Shown here piece by piece: positions 34,564 through 43,648 of a DNA stretch of 64,000 nucleotides. Source of the stretch: Variovorax sp. PAMC28562 (lineage in GTDB: Bacteria > Pseudomonadota > Gammaproteobacteria > Burkholderiales > Burkholderiaceae_C); NCBI RefSeq assembly GCF_014303735.1, contig NZ_CP060296.1:4113501-4177500 (forward strand). Direction: 5' to 3'. A program made the position numbers and the translations under genes. The notes under the pieces were generated by a model. The model was not told the origin of the DNA, made no database searches, and was given only the letters and a program-made list of their open reading frames with translations. Numbering within the stretch: position 1 is the first letter of the stretch; every line of letters begins with the position of its first letter.

Positions 34564-35750
34564 TGTTTGGCACCCGCTGCGGTGGGCACGACAGCGGCGG
34601 CGGGCGCAGGGGACGGCGCCGCTGCGATGGCGTTCTTGTCCTTGTAGATCGACACCTTCTGGCCCGGCTGCAGTACGTGCACGCCGGCCACCACGACCAT
34701 CATCCCGGGCGTGATGCCACCGGAGATCACCGCCGCGTTGCCGTCGGCCGTCGCGACCTGCACGGCTTGCAAACGCACCGTCATGGTGTCCTTGTCGAGC
34801 ACCCAGACAGCGCTGCCCTGGCCCTCCTGACGCAGCGCACTGGTCGGCAGCTTGATCACCGCGGTGCCGCTGCGCGACAGGCTCTGCGGGCGGGCATAGA
34901 CGGTGGCACCGAGGGCAGGCGCGGTCGCCGCATCGATGGCGACCTTGACGGTGTAGGTGCGGGTCACCGCATCCGCACTGGCCGCGACTTCGCGCACCTT
35001 GCCTTCGAGTTCAGCACCGCCGGCCCAGCCGCGCACGGTCACCGGCGCACCCGGCTTGATGAGCGCAGCACGGTCTTCCGGCACCGCGAACACCACGTCG
35101 CGTGCGCCATCCTGCGCGATGCGAACCACCGGCGTGCCGGAGGTCACCACCTGGCCCGGCTCGGCCTCGATGGCGGTGACGATGCCCGGCACGTCGGCCA
35201 CCAGCGTCGTGTAGTTGGCCTGATTGCCCTGCGACGACAACTGCGCCTGTGCCTGCTCGAACTGTGCCTGCGCCGATTTGTAGGTGGTCTCGCGGCGCTC
35301 GAGATCGGCCCCGCTGATGAAGTTCTGGTCGCGCAACCCCTGGTAGCGCTTGAGGTCGCTCGCTGCGATGTCGCGATTGGTCGTCGCAGCGGCCAGCTGG
35401 GCACGCGCCGCATCTGTCGCGAGCTTGAAATCCTGCGGATCGAGTTGCGCGAGCACCTGGCCGGCATTCACATGCTGGCCCATATCGACCTGGCGTTTGG
35501 TGATCTTGCCGCCGACCCGAAAACCGATGCGCGATTCCACGCGGGCCCGCACCTCGGCGGAAAACTCGGGCTCGGTGTCAAAAGTGGAGACACCGACCGT
35601 CGTGATCTTGACCGCGCGCAGCGGCTCCTCTGGCGGGGCGGGATGCGAGCAGCCAGCGATCGCCAATGCGGCAAATGCTGCCACGACTGCTGAAGTGACC
35701 AGGGAACCGCGGCGAGCGAAAACAGCGCGAACGAGGGGCAACGCGGGCAT
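34560..35750 (-). CDS. RND periplasmic adaptor lipoprotein
   Basis: A 396-aa membrane-fusion protein. The signal peptide ends in a lipobox (LAIAGC), followed by the HlyD-type barrel-sandwich (FRVGGKI), an alpha-helical hairpin around residues 105-165 and a beta-barrel domain. It links the RND pump to an outer-membrane channel. Start ATG 35750. A near-perfect operator palindrome lies 33-56 bp upstream, so repression by a TetR-type protein is likely. Confidence 0.92.
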   Translation of the reverse strand: MPALPLVRAVFARRGSLVTSAVVAAFAALAIAGCSHPAPPEEPLRAVKITTVGVSTFDTEPEFSAEVRARVESRIGFRVGGKITKRQVDMGQHVNAGQVLAQLDPQDFKLATDAARAQLAAATTNRDIAASDLKRYQGLRDQNFISGADLERRETTYKSAQAQFEQAQAQLSSQGNQANYTTLVADVPGIVTAIEAEPGQVVTSGTPVVRIAQDGARDVVFAVPEDRAALIKPGAPVTVRGWAGGAELEGKVREVAASADAVTRTYTVKVAIDAATAPALGATVYARPQSLSRSGTAVIKLPTSALRQEGQGSAVWVLDKDTMTVRLQAVQVATADGNAAVISGGITPGMMVVVAGVHVLQPGQKVSIYKDKNAIAAAPSPAPAAAVVPTAAGAKQ

Positions 35751-35782
35751 AGGACCTACCTTGAGAAAACGAAACGGCGGTC

Positions 35783-35806
35783 ATTACTGACCGGGCGGTT
35801 AGTAAT
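35783..35806. promoter_or_regulatory. TetR-type operator palindrome before the adaptor gene
   Basis: ATTACTGACC and GGTTAGTAAT flank GGGC, with 9 of 10 arm positions symmetric. The size and look are those of TetR-family operators for efflux pumps. No regulator gene is adjacent, so the repressor is probably encoded elsewhere. Confidence 0.65.
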
Positions 35807-35840
35807 CTAGGGTAAACGCGAAAGCGTGTCAATTGGCCGG

Positions 35841-37742
35841 TCAGGTCCGTTGCCCAAGCTCCACCAGCCGATTGCCCGGCAGATGAAAGTAGTCAGAAGC
35901 GCGCCCCGCATTTCGCTGCAGCCAACTGAAGAGCGCCACCCGCAGCGGGTTCATGCCGGGCAAATTGGCCGAGATCGACGCCCGCGAGGTGAAGTACGAG
36001 GTCGTCATGGAGTCGCAGCCGATACCCTGCTGGTAAGCGAAGATGCGAATGAAATTCGGCACGTCCGGCGGTTCCATGAAGCCGTGCCGCGCGGTCACCG
36101 TCCAGACGCCGTGGCCCAGCGATTCAGACTCGATGCGCTGGGCCGCATCCACACGCGGCGTGTCGCAGGGCCGGACCAGCAGCACGATGACCTGGTCGTG
36201 CAGCACCTGGTTGTGCTTCAGGTTGTGCAGCAGCGCATACGGCACCGAGTCGACATCGACGCTGGGAAACACCGCCGTGCCACGCACCCGATGCGGCAGG
36301 TTGATGGCCAGCGATTCGATGAACGGTTTGAGCGGCAGGCGCTCGGCGGCCGCGACTTCGAGGCCGATGCGCCGCCCCTTGGCCCAGGTGGTGAATATCA
36401 CCATGACCACCGCAGCAACCGCGAGCGTGAGCCAGCCGCCCTGCGCCACTTTCAGGCTGTTGGCAAAAACGAAGGTCAGGTCGACGACCGCGAAGAGCAC
36501 CGCGCCGACGACCACCGCGACGCGGTTCCAGCGCCAGAGCCCATAAGCCACCACACCCGCCAGCAGCGTCGTCGTGACCATGGTGATCGATACCGCGATG
36601 CCGTAGGCGGCCGAGAGCGCGCTCGAACTCCGAAAGCCCAGCACCAGCAACAGCACGCCGACCATCAGCATCCAGTTGATTGCCGGCACATAGATCTGCC
36701 CGATGGCATCGCGCGAGGTCTGCACCACGCGCATGCGCGGCAGGTAGCCCATGCGCATCGCCTGCGCTGACAGGGAAAAGGCGCCGGAGATCACTGCTTG
36801 CGAAGCGATGACCGTGGCCATGGCCGCGAGCACCACCATTGGCAACACGCTCCATGCCGGGAAGAGCCGGAAAAACGGGTTGTCGATGGCCGCCGGATTG
36901 CCAAGCACCAACGCGCCCTGGCCGAAGTAATTGAGCACCAGGCCGGGCAGCGCGACAAACGCCCACGCCAGCCGAATCGGCCGCGCGCCGAAATGCCCCA
37001 TGTCGGCATACAGCGCCTCGCCACCGGTGAACGCCAGGAACACAGCGCCGAGTACGGGCAGCGCCTGCGCCCGATGCGTGAACAAGAAGCTGAAAGCATG
37101 GCGCGGATCGAGCGCTGCCAGCACCTGGGGCTGCTGCCAGATCTGCCACGCCCCGCCCACCGCCAGCAGGACGAACCACAGCAGCATGACCGGCCCGAAG
37201 ACCTTGCCGACCACCGCCGTGCCCTTGCGCTGCACCATGAACAACCCAATCAGGATGACGATGGTGATCGGGATCACGAAGCGTTCCAGCCCTGGTTGCA
37301 GCACCTCCAGTCCCTCGACCGCGGACAGCACCGAGATGGCCGGGGTGATGAGGCTGTCGCCGTAGAACATCGCCGCGCCGACCAGGCCCAGCATGCCAAG
37401 CAGTTGCCACGCCCAGACCGGCGTTCCCGGGCCTTCCATTGCCCGGCGCGCCAGCGCCTGCAAGGCCAGGATGCCACCTTCGCCATCGTGGTCGGCGCGC
37501 AGCACGAACACCACGTACTTGAGCGTGACCACGAACATCAGGCCCCAGAAGATCAGCGACAGCATGCCGAGCACCGCGTCCGGCGAAAAAGGCACGCCAT
37601 GGTCCGGGTTCAACGTTTCCTTGAACGCATACAGCGGCGAGGTGCCGATGTCACCGAACACCACACCGAGCGCGGCGATCATCAGGCCTGCGCCCGGTGG
37701 CGTCTTGGCCGCGTCCTGCAGCGTCTTGGGGGGAGAGTTCAT
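35841..37742 (-). CDS. kup: Kup-type low-affinity potassium transporter
   Basis: A 633-aa KUP/HAK/KT K+:H+ symporter of normal length, with about 12 helices in the first 440 residues (signature GVVFGDIGTSPLYAF near residue 25) and a C-terminal cytoplasmic domain. It takes up K+ mainly at low pH. Start ATG 37742 (MNSPPKTL); the longer frame reaches back into the divergent promoter region shared with hpnC. It ends 91 bp before the start of the adaptor gene, on the same strand. Confidence 0.95.
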   Translation of the reverse strand: MNSPPKTLQDAAKTPPGAGLMIAALGVVFGDIGTSPLYAFKETLNPDHGVPFSPDAVLGMLSLIFWGLMFVVTLKYVVFVLRADHDGEGGILALQALARRAMEGPGTPVWAWQLLGMLGLVGAAMFYGDSLITPAISVLSAVEGLEVLQPGLERFVIPITIVILIGLFMVQRKGTAVVGKVFGPVMLLWFVLLAVGGAWQIWQQPQVLAALDPRHAFSFLFTHRAQALPVLGAVFLAFTGGEALYADMGHFGARPIRLAWAFVALPGLVLNYFGQGALVLGNPAAIDNPFFRLFPAWSVLPMVVLAAMATVIASQAVISGAFSLSAQAMRMGYLPRMRVVQTSRDAIGQIYVPAINWMLMVGVLLLVLGFRSSSALSAAYGIAVSITMVTTTLLAGVVAYGLWRWNRVAVVVGAVLFAVVDLTFVFANSLKVAQGGWLTLAVAAVVMVIFTTWAKGRRIGLEVAAAERLPLKPFIESLAINLPHRVRGTAVFPSVDVDSVPYALLHNLKHNQVLHDQVIVLLVRPCDTPRVDAAQRIESESLGHGVWTVTARHGFMEPPDVPNFIRIFAYQQGIGCDSMTTSYFTSRASISANLPGMNPLRVALFSWLQRNAGRASDYFHLPGNRLVELGQRT

Positions 37743-37832
37743 GCGGTGGTTCGAGCGTGAAGGAACGACGAGCATAGGGCCGGGCGGGACGGACTGCGAC
37801 CGACGTGTGGCGACTCGCCGACAATCGCCGAC

Positions 37833-38723
37833 GTGCCTGACCACTACGAAAATTTTCCGGTCGCGTCGTGGTTATGCCCGCCGCGCCTGCGCCCACCGAT
37901 TGCTGCCATCTATGGGTTCGCCCGCACCGCCGACGACATCGCCGACGAGGGCGATGCGTCTGCCGATGAGCGGCTCGCCGACCTGAGGGCATTCCGCGCC
38001 GACCTGGCCGCCATTGCATCTGGACACGCTGCCTCGTCGCGCTGGCCCGGGGTGTTCGGACCGCTCGCAATTGCCTTGGCCCAGTTCGACTTGCCGGAAT
38101 CGCTGCTGGCCGATCTGCTCTCTGCCTTCATGCAGGACATCGAGAAAACGCGCGATGGCGGCGCCTATGCCGACCGCGCCGAGCTGCTTGACTACTGCCG
38201 CCGCTCGGCCAATCCGGTGGGCCGGCTGCTGCTGCATCTTTACGGCATCGCCGACTCGGAATCGCTGCGCCGAAGCGACGCCATCTGCAGCGCACTGCAG
38301 CTCATTAATTTCTGGCAAGACCCGAGCGTCGATCTGCCGCGCGGACGCTTCTATCTGCCCCTGGCGGGTTGTGCGGCGCACGGGCTGGCGCGCGAAAGCT
38401 TCGACTCTTTCAGGCCGATGACTTCGGCCAAGCCACCACGGCAGGCCATCGCGCTGATGGCACAAGAAACCGCATGGGCACGCGAGCTGATGCAGCAAGG
38501 CGCACCGCTGGTGCATCGACTGTCCGGCCGCGCCGGCTGGGAACTGCGCCTCGTCGTGCAGGGCGGCCTGCGCATCCTCGACAAGATCGAGGCCATCGGC
38601 TTCGACACTTTTTCAGAGCGTCCGACCATCGGCAAAAGCGATGCGCCGCTGCTGGCCTGGCGAACCCTGTGGATGCGGAGACAATCGCAACCGATGAAAA
38701 AAGAAGAAGCATCCCCGCGATGA
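37833..38723 (+). CDS. hpnC: hydroxysqualene synthase HpnC
   Basis: A 296-aa trans-isoprenyl synthase-fold protein. In the HpnCDE route HpnD makes presqualene diphosphate, HpnC turns it to hydroxysqualene and HpnE reduces it to squalene. FARTADDIADEGD is the first Asp-rich motif, and LINFWQDPSVD is the second. The start is GTG 37833. The last codons overlap hpnD in an ATGA. The cluster implies hopanoid or other squalene-derived lipids, but no squalene-hopene cyclase lies in this window. Confidence 0.92.
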   Translation: MPDHYENFPVASWLCPPRLRPPIAAIYGFARTADDIADEGDASADERLADLRAFRADLAAIASGHAASSRWPGVFGPLAIALAQFDLPESLLADLLSAFMQDIEKTRDGGAYADRAELLDYCRRSANPVGRLLLHLYGIADSESLRRSDAICSALQLINFWQDPSVDLPRGRFYLPLAGCAAHGLARESFDSFRPMTSAKPPRQAIALMAQETAWARELMQQGAPLVHRLSGRAGWELRLVVQGGLRILDKIEAIGFDTFSERPTIGKSDAPLLAWRTLWMRRQSQPMKKEEASPR

Positions 38724-39559
38724 CGCCCGAACAGTACGTCCAGGACAAGGCGGCTGCATCGGGCAGCAGCTTTTATTACGCCTTCCTCTTTCTGCCGAAG
38801 CCGCGTCGCGCCGCCATCACTGCGTTCTATTCGTTCTGCCGCGAGGTCGACGACGTGGTCGACGAAGTGACCGATCCCGGCGTCGCCGCCACCAAGCTCG
38901 CCTGGTGGCGCACCGAAGTCGCCCAGTCTTTTGCCGGCCAACCGCGGCACCCGGTCATGAAGGCGCTCATGCCGCATGCGGGCGCCTACGGCATCGAGGC
39001 GCGGCAGCTGCACGAAGTCGTCGACGGTTGCCAGATGGACCTCGACCAGACGCGGTACCTCGACTTCCCTGCCCTGCGCCTTTACTGCCACCGCGTGGCC
39101 GGCGTCGTCGGCGAGGTCGCGGCACGCATCTTTGGACAGACTGAGGACGCGACCACGCAGTACGCCCACAAGCTCGGCCTCGCTCTGCAGCTCACCAACA
39201 TCATTCGCGATGTAGGCGAAGACGCATTGCGCGGCCGCATCTACCTGCCCGTGAACGAGTTGCAGCAGTTCGACGTCAAGGCGCACGAGGTGCTCAACCG
39301 CGTCCACTCCGAGCGCTTCGTCGCGCTGATGAAGTTTCAGGCCACGCGTGCCCATGCCGCCTACGACGAAGCGCTGACGCTGCTGCCCGCCGCCGACCGA
39401 CGAACACAGAAGCCCGGCCTGATGATGGCGAGCATCTACCGCACGCTGCTGCGCGAGATCGAGAGCGACGACTTCCATGTGCTGAATCAGCGCGTGAGCC
39501 TGACACCTGTACGCAAGCTGTGGCTCGCGTGGCGCGTCCAGGCTTTGGGTCGCGTATGA
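38720..39559 (+). CDS. hpnD: presqualene diphosphate synthase HpnD
   Basis: A 279-aa squalene/phytoene synthase family enzyme joining two farnesyl diphosphates. Asp-rich motifs are FCREVDDVVDE and LTNIIRDVGEDA. The start ATG 38720 overlaps the hpnC stop, so translation is coupled. The open frame upstream of it is not used. hpnE follows after 28 bp. Confidence 0.93.
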   Translation: MTPEQYVQDKAAASGSSFYYAFLFLPKPRRAAITAFYSFCREVDDVVDEVTDPGVAATKLAWWRTEVAQSFAGQPRHPVMKALMPHAGAYGIEARQLHEVVDGCQMDLDQTRYLDFPALRLYCHRVAGVVGEVAARIFGQTEDATTQYAHKLGLALQLTNIIRDVGEDALRGRIYLPVNELQQFDVKAHEVLNRVHSERFVALMKFQATRAHAAYDEALTLLPAADRRTQKPGLMMASIYRTLLREIESDDFHVLNQRVSLTPVRKLWLAWRVQALGRV

Positions 39560-39587
39560 CCCGACGGCGCCGCATTGCTCCCTTTCC

Positions 39588-40910
39588 ATGAGGGCAACCA
39601 CCGTCGCCATCGTCGGCGCAGGTTGGTCGGGCCTCTCCGCCGCAGTGGCCGCCAGCCAAGCCGGCCACGATGTCACCATCTTCGAAGCAGCCCGCACGCT
39701 CGGCGGCCGCGCCCGCGCCGTCCAGGCCACCCTGGCCGACGGCCAAAACATAAACCTCGACAACGGCCAGCACATCCTCATCGGCGCCTACACCCAGACC
39801 TTGCGCTTGATGCGACAGGTCGGCATCGATGTCGACACCGCACTCCTGCGCACGCCGCTGACGATGGTCTTTCCTGACGGCATGGGCTTGCGCTTTCCCA
39901 AGTTGCCGGCACCGCTCGACGCGCTGATAGGCATCGTGAGCGCACGCGGCTGGTCGTGGCGCGACAAGCTGTCGCTGCTGCGTGTTGCCGCGGGATGGCA
40001 ACGCACGAAGTTCGAGTGCGCGGCCGACCGCACGGTCGCCGATTTGTGCGGTGAACTTACGCACCGTGTACGGGCCGAGATGATCGACCCACTGTGCATC
40101 TCGGCGCTGAACACGGCAGCAGACGCGGCCAGCGGCCAAGTGTTCTTGCGCGTGCTGCGTGATGCGATGTTCGGGGTGAGCGGCGGATCGAATCTCTTGC
40201 TGCCACGTGTCGATCTGGGTGCGCTGTTTCCGGAAGCAGCGGCACGCTGGGTGGCAGCGCACGGCGGCCGCATCGCGCCGGGCTGCCGCGTGCAGGCGAT
40301 CGTCCCGGCAGCGAGTGGCTGGCGGGTCGTCGGAGACGGCGACAAAGACAGGGCCGTCGTCGAGGATGCCAACGGCGAGTTCGATCACGTCGTGCTCGCA
40401 TGCCCGCCCGGCGAGGCGGCACGGCTGGTCGAATCGAGCGGCGTTGTGCAAGCCGGAAGCTGGTCCGCCAACGCACGCGCCTTGCGATTCGAAGCCATCA
40501 CGACGGTCTATCTCGAAGGCGGCCATAGGCTGCCCGAGCCGATGCTGGCACTGCGCTCGACGGCCGACGCACCCGCCCAGTTCGTCTTCGATCGCGCACG
40601 GACCGGTGGTCCGGACGGCTTATGGGCCATGGTCGTGAGCGCGAGTTCGACCGAGCGCGCGATGCTCGAATCGCAAGTCGTTGCCCAGGCCCGCGAGCAA
40701 CTGGGTTGCGCCGATCCCAGAGTCGTGCTGACCGTGGTCGAAAAGCGCGCGACCTTCGCCTGCACGCCCGGGCTCGCGCGCCCTCCGATGTCAATAGCGC
40801 CCGGCCTCGACGCTTGCGGCGACTACATCGAAGGCCCTTATCCCGCCACGCTCGAAGGTGCGGTCATGAGCGGGCTGGCCGCAGCAGCAAAAAAAATGCC
40901 CTCGCCATGA
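39588..40910 (+). CDS. hpnE: hydroxysqualene dehydroxylase HpnE
   Basis: A 440-aa FAD-dependent amine-oxidase-fold protein with an N-terminal dinucleotide-binding motif (VAIVGAGWSGLSAA) and the GGRAR arginine signature. It reduces hydroxysqualene to squalene. The stop overlaps the next small gene in an ATGA. Confidence 0.93.
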   Translation: MRATTVAIVGAGWSGLSAAVAASQAGHDVTIFEAARTLGGRARAVQATLADGQNINLDNGQHILIGAYTQTLRLMRQVGIDVDTALLRTPLTMVFPDGMGLRFPKLPAPLDALIGIVSARGWSWRDKLSLLRVAAGWQRTKFECAADRTVADLCGELTHRVRAEMIDPLCISALNTAADAASGQVFLRVLRDAMFGVSGGSNLLLPRVDLGALFPEAAARWVAAHGGRIAPGCRVQAIVPAASGWRVVGDGDKDRAVVEDANGEFDHVVLACPPGEAARLVESSGVVQAGSWSANARALRFEAITTVYLEGGHRLPEPMLALRSTADAPAQFVFDRARTGGPDGLWAMVVSASSTERAMLESQVVAQAREQLGCADPRVVLTVVEKRATFACTPGLARPPMSIAPGLDACGDYIEGPYPATLEGAVMSGLAAAAKKMPSP

Positions 40911-41206
40911 CACTGCAATACCTCGTCTTCGACTTCACGGAAGACACGGAAGGCATCGGCACTTTCGAAGCGATGGCGTCGACCACGTCAGCCGAGGCCG
41001 CTCAGGTCGAGGCTGAAATTGCGCAGGTGCTTGCATGGGCTGACGCCGTGTTCCCCCTTGGACGCGGCGAGTTGAGCGCCGGCGCCGACTGGGACTTCGA
41101 TCTGCAGGAACCCGACGAAGGCGCAGCGCGGCGCACCTTCGTCGTCTCGATCAGCGGCACGGCAAGTTTTTGCGAAGCGGTTCGGGAACAGTTCGAACTC
41201 GACTGA
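40907..41206 (+). CDS. small acidic protein of unknown function
   Basis: A 99-aa, strongly acidic soluble protein (MTLQYLVFDFTED...) with no signal peptide or membrane segment and no motif that I recognise. Its ATG overlaps the hpnE stop (ATGA), so it is probably made with the squalene enzymes. The pattern of strands and helices suggests a small alpha/beta fold. It ends 23 bp from the convergent HAD gene. Confidence 0.72.
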   Translation: MTLQYLVFDFTEDTEGIGTFEAMASTTSAEAAQVEAEIAQVLAWADAVFPLGRGELSAGADWDFDLQEPDEGAARRTFVVSISGTASFCEAVREQFELD

Positions 41207-41229
41207 AACCTGACGCTCGGACTGCGCGG

Positions 41230-41964
41230 CTACCCCGCTTCCAGCGCCACGCACAGCGCGTGCAAGTTCGGCACGATCAGCTGCGGCCTCGAATCGTGCT
41301 CCCAAGGTCGCTCGTCGCGCACCAGCCAGGCGGCCTGCATGCCGGCATTGAGTGCGCCGACCACGTCCAGCGCGGCGTCGTCGCCCACATGCAGCACGTC
41401 GCGCGGCAACAGGCCGACGGAAGCGGCAGCCGCACGAAAGATCGGCGCATGCGGCTTGCCGCTGCCGAACGCGCGCGCATTGAAGGCGGTGCGAAACCAG
41501 CGTCCGACACCGGTGAGGTGGATGTCGGCATTGCCGTTCGAAATCGCGACCAGCGGGTAGCGCTCGCTGAGCCACTTGAGGGCAGGCAGCGCATCGTCGT
41601 AGAGCTCCACGCGCTGGCGCTGCGCGAAGAAGGCATCGAAGGCCGGGTCGGCCAGGGCGGGGTCTTCACCGGCGCGCCGTAGCGCGGTGCGAATCGACTC
41701 GCGACGCAGTGCGCTCAGGTCATGCGCGAGGTCCGAACGTTCCTTGGCAGTGGCTTCGCGCAGCTCGCGCAGGATGCCGGGTGTGACCAGCAGCTCCGCA
41801 GTCTTCGGCGCCTCCTTGACGAGCCATGCATGAAGCACGCGCTCGGCGCGCTCGATGGCGGGCCACACGGGCCAGAGGGTGTCGTCCAGGTCGAGTGAAA
41901 TCGCCGAAATGCGCTTCACATCGAGTGGGGCGGGAGCGACCGGGGCTGCAGCTTCTAAGGTCAT
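41230..41964 (-). CDS. HAD-family hydrolase
   Basis: A 244-aa haloacid-dehalogenase-type phosphatase. Motif I is SLDLDDTLW with nucleophile Asp25 and Asp27, motif II is AISNGNAD, and motif III/IV is HVGDDAALDV. The cap is a C1-type helical insert. Substrate unknown. The annotated ATG is only 15 bp from the divergent hemH ATG. A GTG at 41919 that begins with KRISAISLD is an alternative start that would leave more promoter space. Confidence 0.88.
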   Translation of the reverse strand: MTLEAAAPVAPAPLDVKRISAISLDLDDTLWPVWPAIERAERVLHAWLVKEAPKTAELLVTPGILRELREATAKERSDLAHDLSALRRESIRTALRRAGEDPALADPAFDAFFAQRQRVELYDDALPALKWLSERYPLVAISNGNADIHLTGVGRWFRTAFNARAFGSGKPHAPIFRAAAASVGLLPRDVLHVGDDAALDVVGALNAGMQAAWLVRDERPWEHDSRPQLIVPNLHALCVALEAG

Positions 41965-41979
41965 GCGAGAGAATATCCC

Positions 41980-43032
41980 ATGCCTTCCAGCCCTGCGCCG
42001 AGCCCGGTCTCCCCTGCCACATCCCCTGCCACATCCCCTGCCAGCGAGCGCACCGCCGTGCTCTGGTGCAACCTCGGCTCGCCCGACGAGCCCACCGCGC
42101 CAGCGGTGCGGCGCTACCTATCGCAGTTCCTGCACGACTACCGCGTGGTGGAAATCCCGCGTGCCATCTGGTGCCTCATCCTGCACGGGATCATCCTGCG
42201 CGTGCGGCCTGCCAAGTCGGCCGCCAAATACGCGAGCATCTGGTTGCCAGAAGGGTCACCGCTCAAGGTGTGGACGAAAAAGCAGGCCGTCATGCTGGCC
42301 GGCTGGCTCGGCGAACGCGGCCACCGCGTCACGGTGCGCGACGCGATGCGCTATGCCAATCCGTCGATCGCCTCGCAGCTCGATGCGCTGCAGGCCGAGG
42401 GCGTGACCCGCGTGCTGGTGATGCAGGCCTACCCGCAGTATTCGGCGACCACGACCGCCAGCGTGATCGATGCGGTGCAAGCGTGGACCCTGCGGCAGCG
42501 CCACATGCCGGAGTTTCGCTTCGTCAACCGTTACCACGACGACGCCGGCTACATCGATGCGCTGGCGCAAGGTGTCGAGCGCTACTGGCAGCTCAATGGC
42601 CGGGGCGATGTGCTGCTCATGAGCTTTCACGGCATCCCGGCACGCAATATCGCGCTGGGCGATCCGTACCAGGGGCAATGCCTCGAAACCGCGCGCCTGC
42701 TGGTGGCGCGACTGCAGCTCTCGCCGGCGCAGCATCGCGTGACCTTCCAGTCGCGCTTCGGCCGCGCGAAGTGGCTGGAGCCCTACACCGAGCCAACGTT
42801 GCGCGAGCTGGGCGCGGCCGGCACGAAGCGTGTCGATGTGATGTGCCCCGGCTTTCCGGCGGACTGCCTCGAGACGCTGGAAGAAATCGCGATGGAAGGC
42901 CGCGAGGCCTTCGTGCATGAAGGCGGCGGCGAGTTCCACTTCATTCCGTGCCTTAACGACAGCCCGGCGTGGATCACCGCGCTGGCCGACATCACCGAGC
43001 GCAACCTCGCTGGCTGGCCGACAAAGGCCTGA
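41980..43032 (+). CDS. hemH: ferrochelatase HemH
   Basis: A 350-aa enzyme that inserts Fe2+ into protoporphyrin IX, the last step of haem synthesis. The conserved metal-site histidine is in LLMSFHGIP, and TFQSRFGRAKWLEPYT is the second signature. The first 23 residues are low in complexity and come from a 12-bp tandem repeat (PATSPATSPAS), so the real start could be nearer residue 24, although no good in-frame ATG is there. It supplies haem for the cbb3 subunits. Confidence 0.94.
   Translation: MPSSPAPSPVSPATSPATSPASERTAVLWCNLGSPDEPTAPAVRRYLSQFLHDYRVVEIPRAIWCLILHGIILRVRPAKSAAKYASIWLPEGSPLKVWTKKQAVMLAGWLGERGHRVTVRDAMRYANPSIASQLDALQAEGVTRVLVMQAYPQYSATTTASVIDAVQAWTLRQRHMPEFRFVNRYHDDAGYIDALAQGVERYWQLNGRGDVLLMSFHGIPARNIALGDPYQGQCLETARLLVARLQLSPAQHRVTFQSRFGRAKWLEPYTEPTLRELGAAGTKRVDVMCPGFPADCLETLEEIAMEGREAFVHEGGGEFHFIPCLNDSPAWITALADITERNLAGWPTKA
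42011..42043. repeat. 12-bp tandem repeat at the 5' end of hemH
   Basis: CCCTGCCACATC is repeated nearly three times in frame, so copy changes would lengthen or shorten the N-terminus by four residues without a frameshift. Confidence 0.8.
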
Positions 43033-43041
43033 CCGCAACGC

Positions 43042-43548
43042 TCAGGCGCGACCGAGGAAGTCGCGCTTGCCGATCGGCACGCCGTTGTGACGCAGGATGT
43101 CGTATGCGGTCGTGACGTGAAAAAAGAAGTTGGGCAGAGCGAAGTGCAGCAGGTACGACTGACCGGTAAATTCAAGGTCGACCGCGCCTGCCTTCATCGT
43201 GACGACGCGTTCTTCGCTGCCTTGAAAGGCTTCACGCGGCACGGTCTCCAGATAGGCGCGCGTATTGGCAAGGCGCGCACGCAGTTCGTCGAAGGTGGAT
43301 TCGGTGTCGGCAAAGCTCGGTGCCGCCACGCCGCTCAGGCGCACCACGGCCAGCTTGCTGGCATCGCTCGCGCTCTGAATCTGGAACGACAACGGACGCA
43401 TGTCTTCGGCCAGCTTCGCTTGGATCAACGTTGCCGGGTCGATGCCAGTGGCCTCAGCATGCGCAGCGCCCTTGTCGAGCAGGTGCGACAGCTGCTTGAG
43501 GTTGTGCATGAAAACGGTGACGGAAGCGTCGTACATCGTGAGGGCCAT
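43042..43548 (-). CDS. DUF1993 family protein
   Basis: A 168-aa soluble helical protein of the DUF1993 family, a DinB-like four-helix fold. The family marker near the C-terminus, HFALPNFFFHVTTAYDILRH, is intact. Function is unknown. ATG 43548 has GGAG six bases upstream. It converges with hemH (9-bp gap) and lies 100 bp downstream of the hydrolase gene on the same strand. Confidence 0.9.
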   Translation of the reverse strand: MALTMYDASVTVFMHNLKQLSHLLDKGAAHAEATGIDPATLIQAKLAEDMRPLSFQIQSASDASKLAVVRLSGVAAPSFADTESTFDELRARLANTRAYLETVPREAFQGSEERVVTMKAGAVDLEFTGQSYLLHFALPNFFFHVTTAYDILRHNGVPIGKRDFLGRA

Positions 43549-43648
43549 GGGAATCTCCTGGAGTCGCTTTTGCGGTATTGGCGCACTGAGTGCGTGGGGA
43601 CGAGTCGACGCGTTGCGCGTGACCCGGGCAGCGATTGTGACCGCGTGC

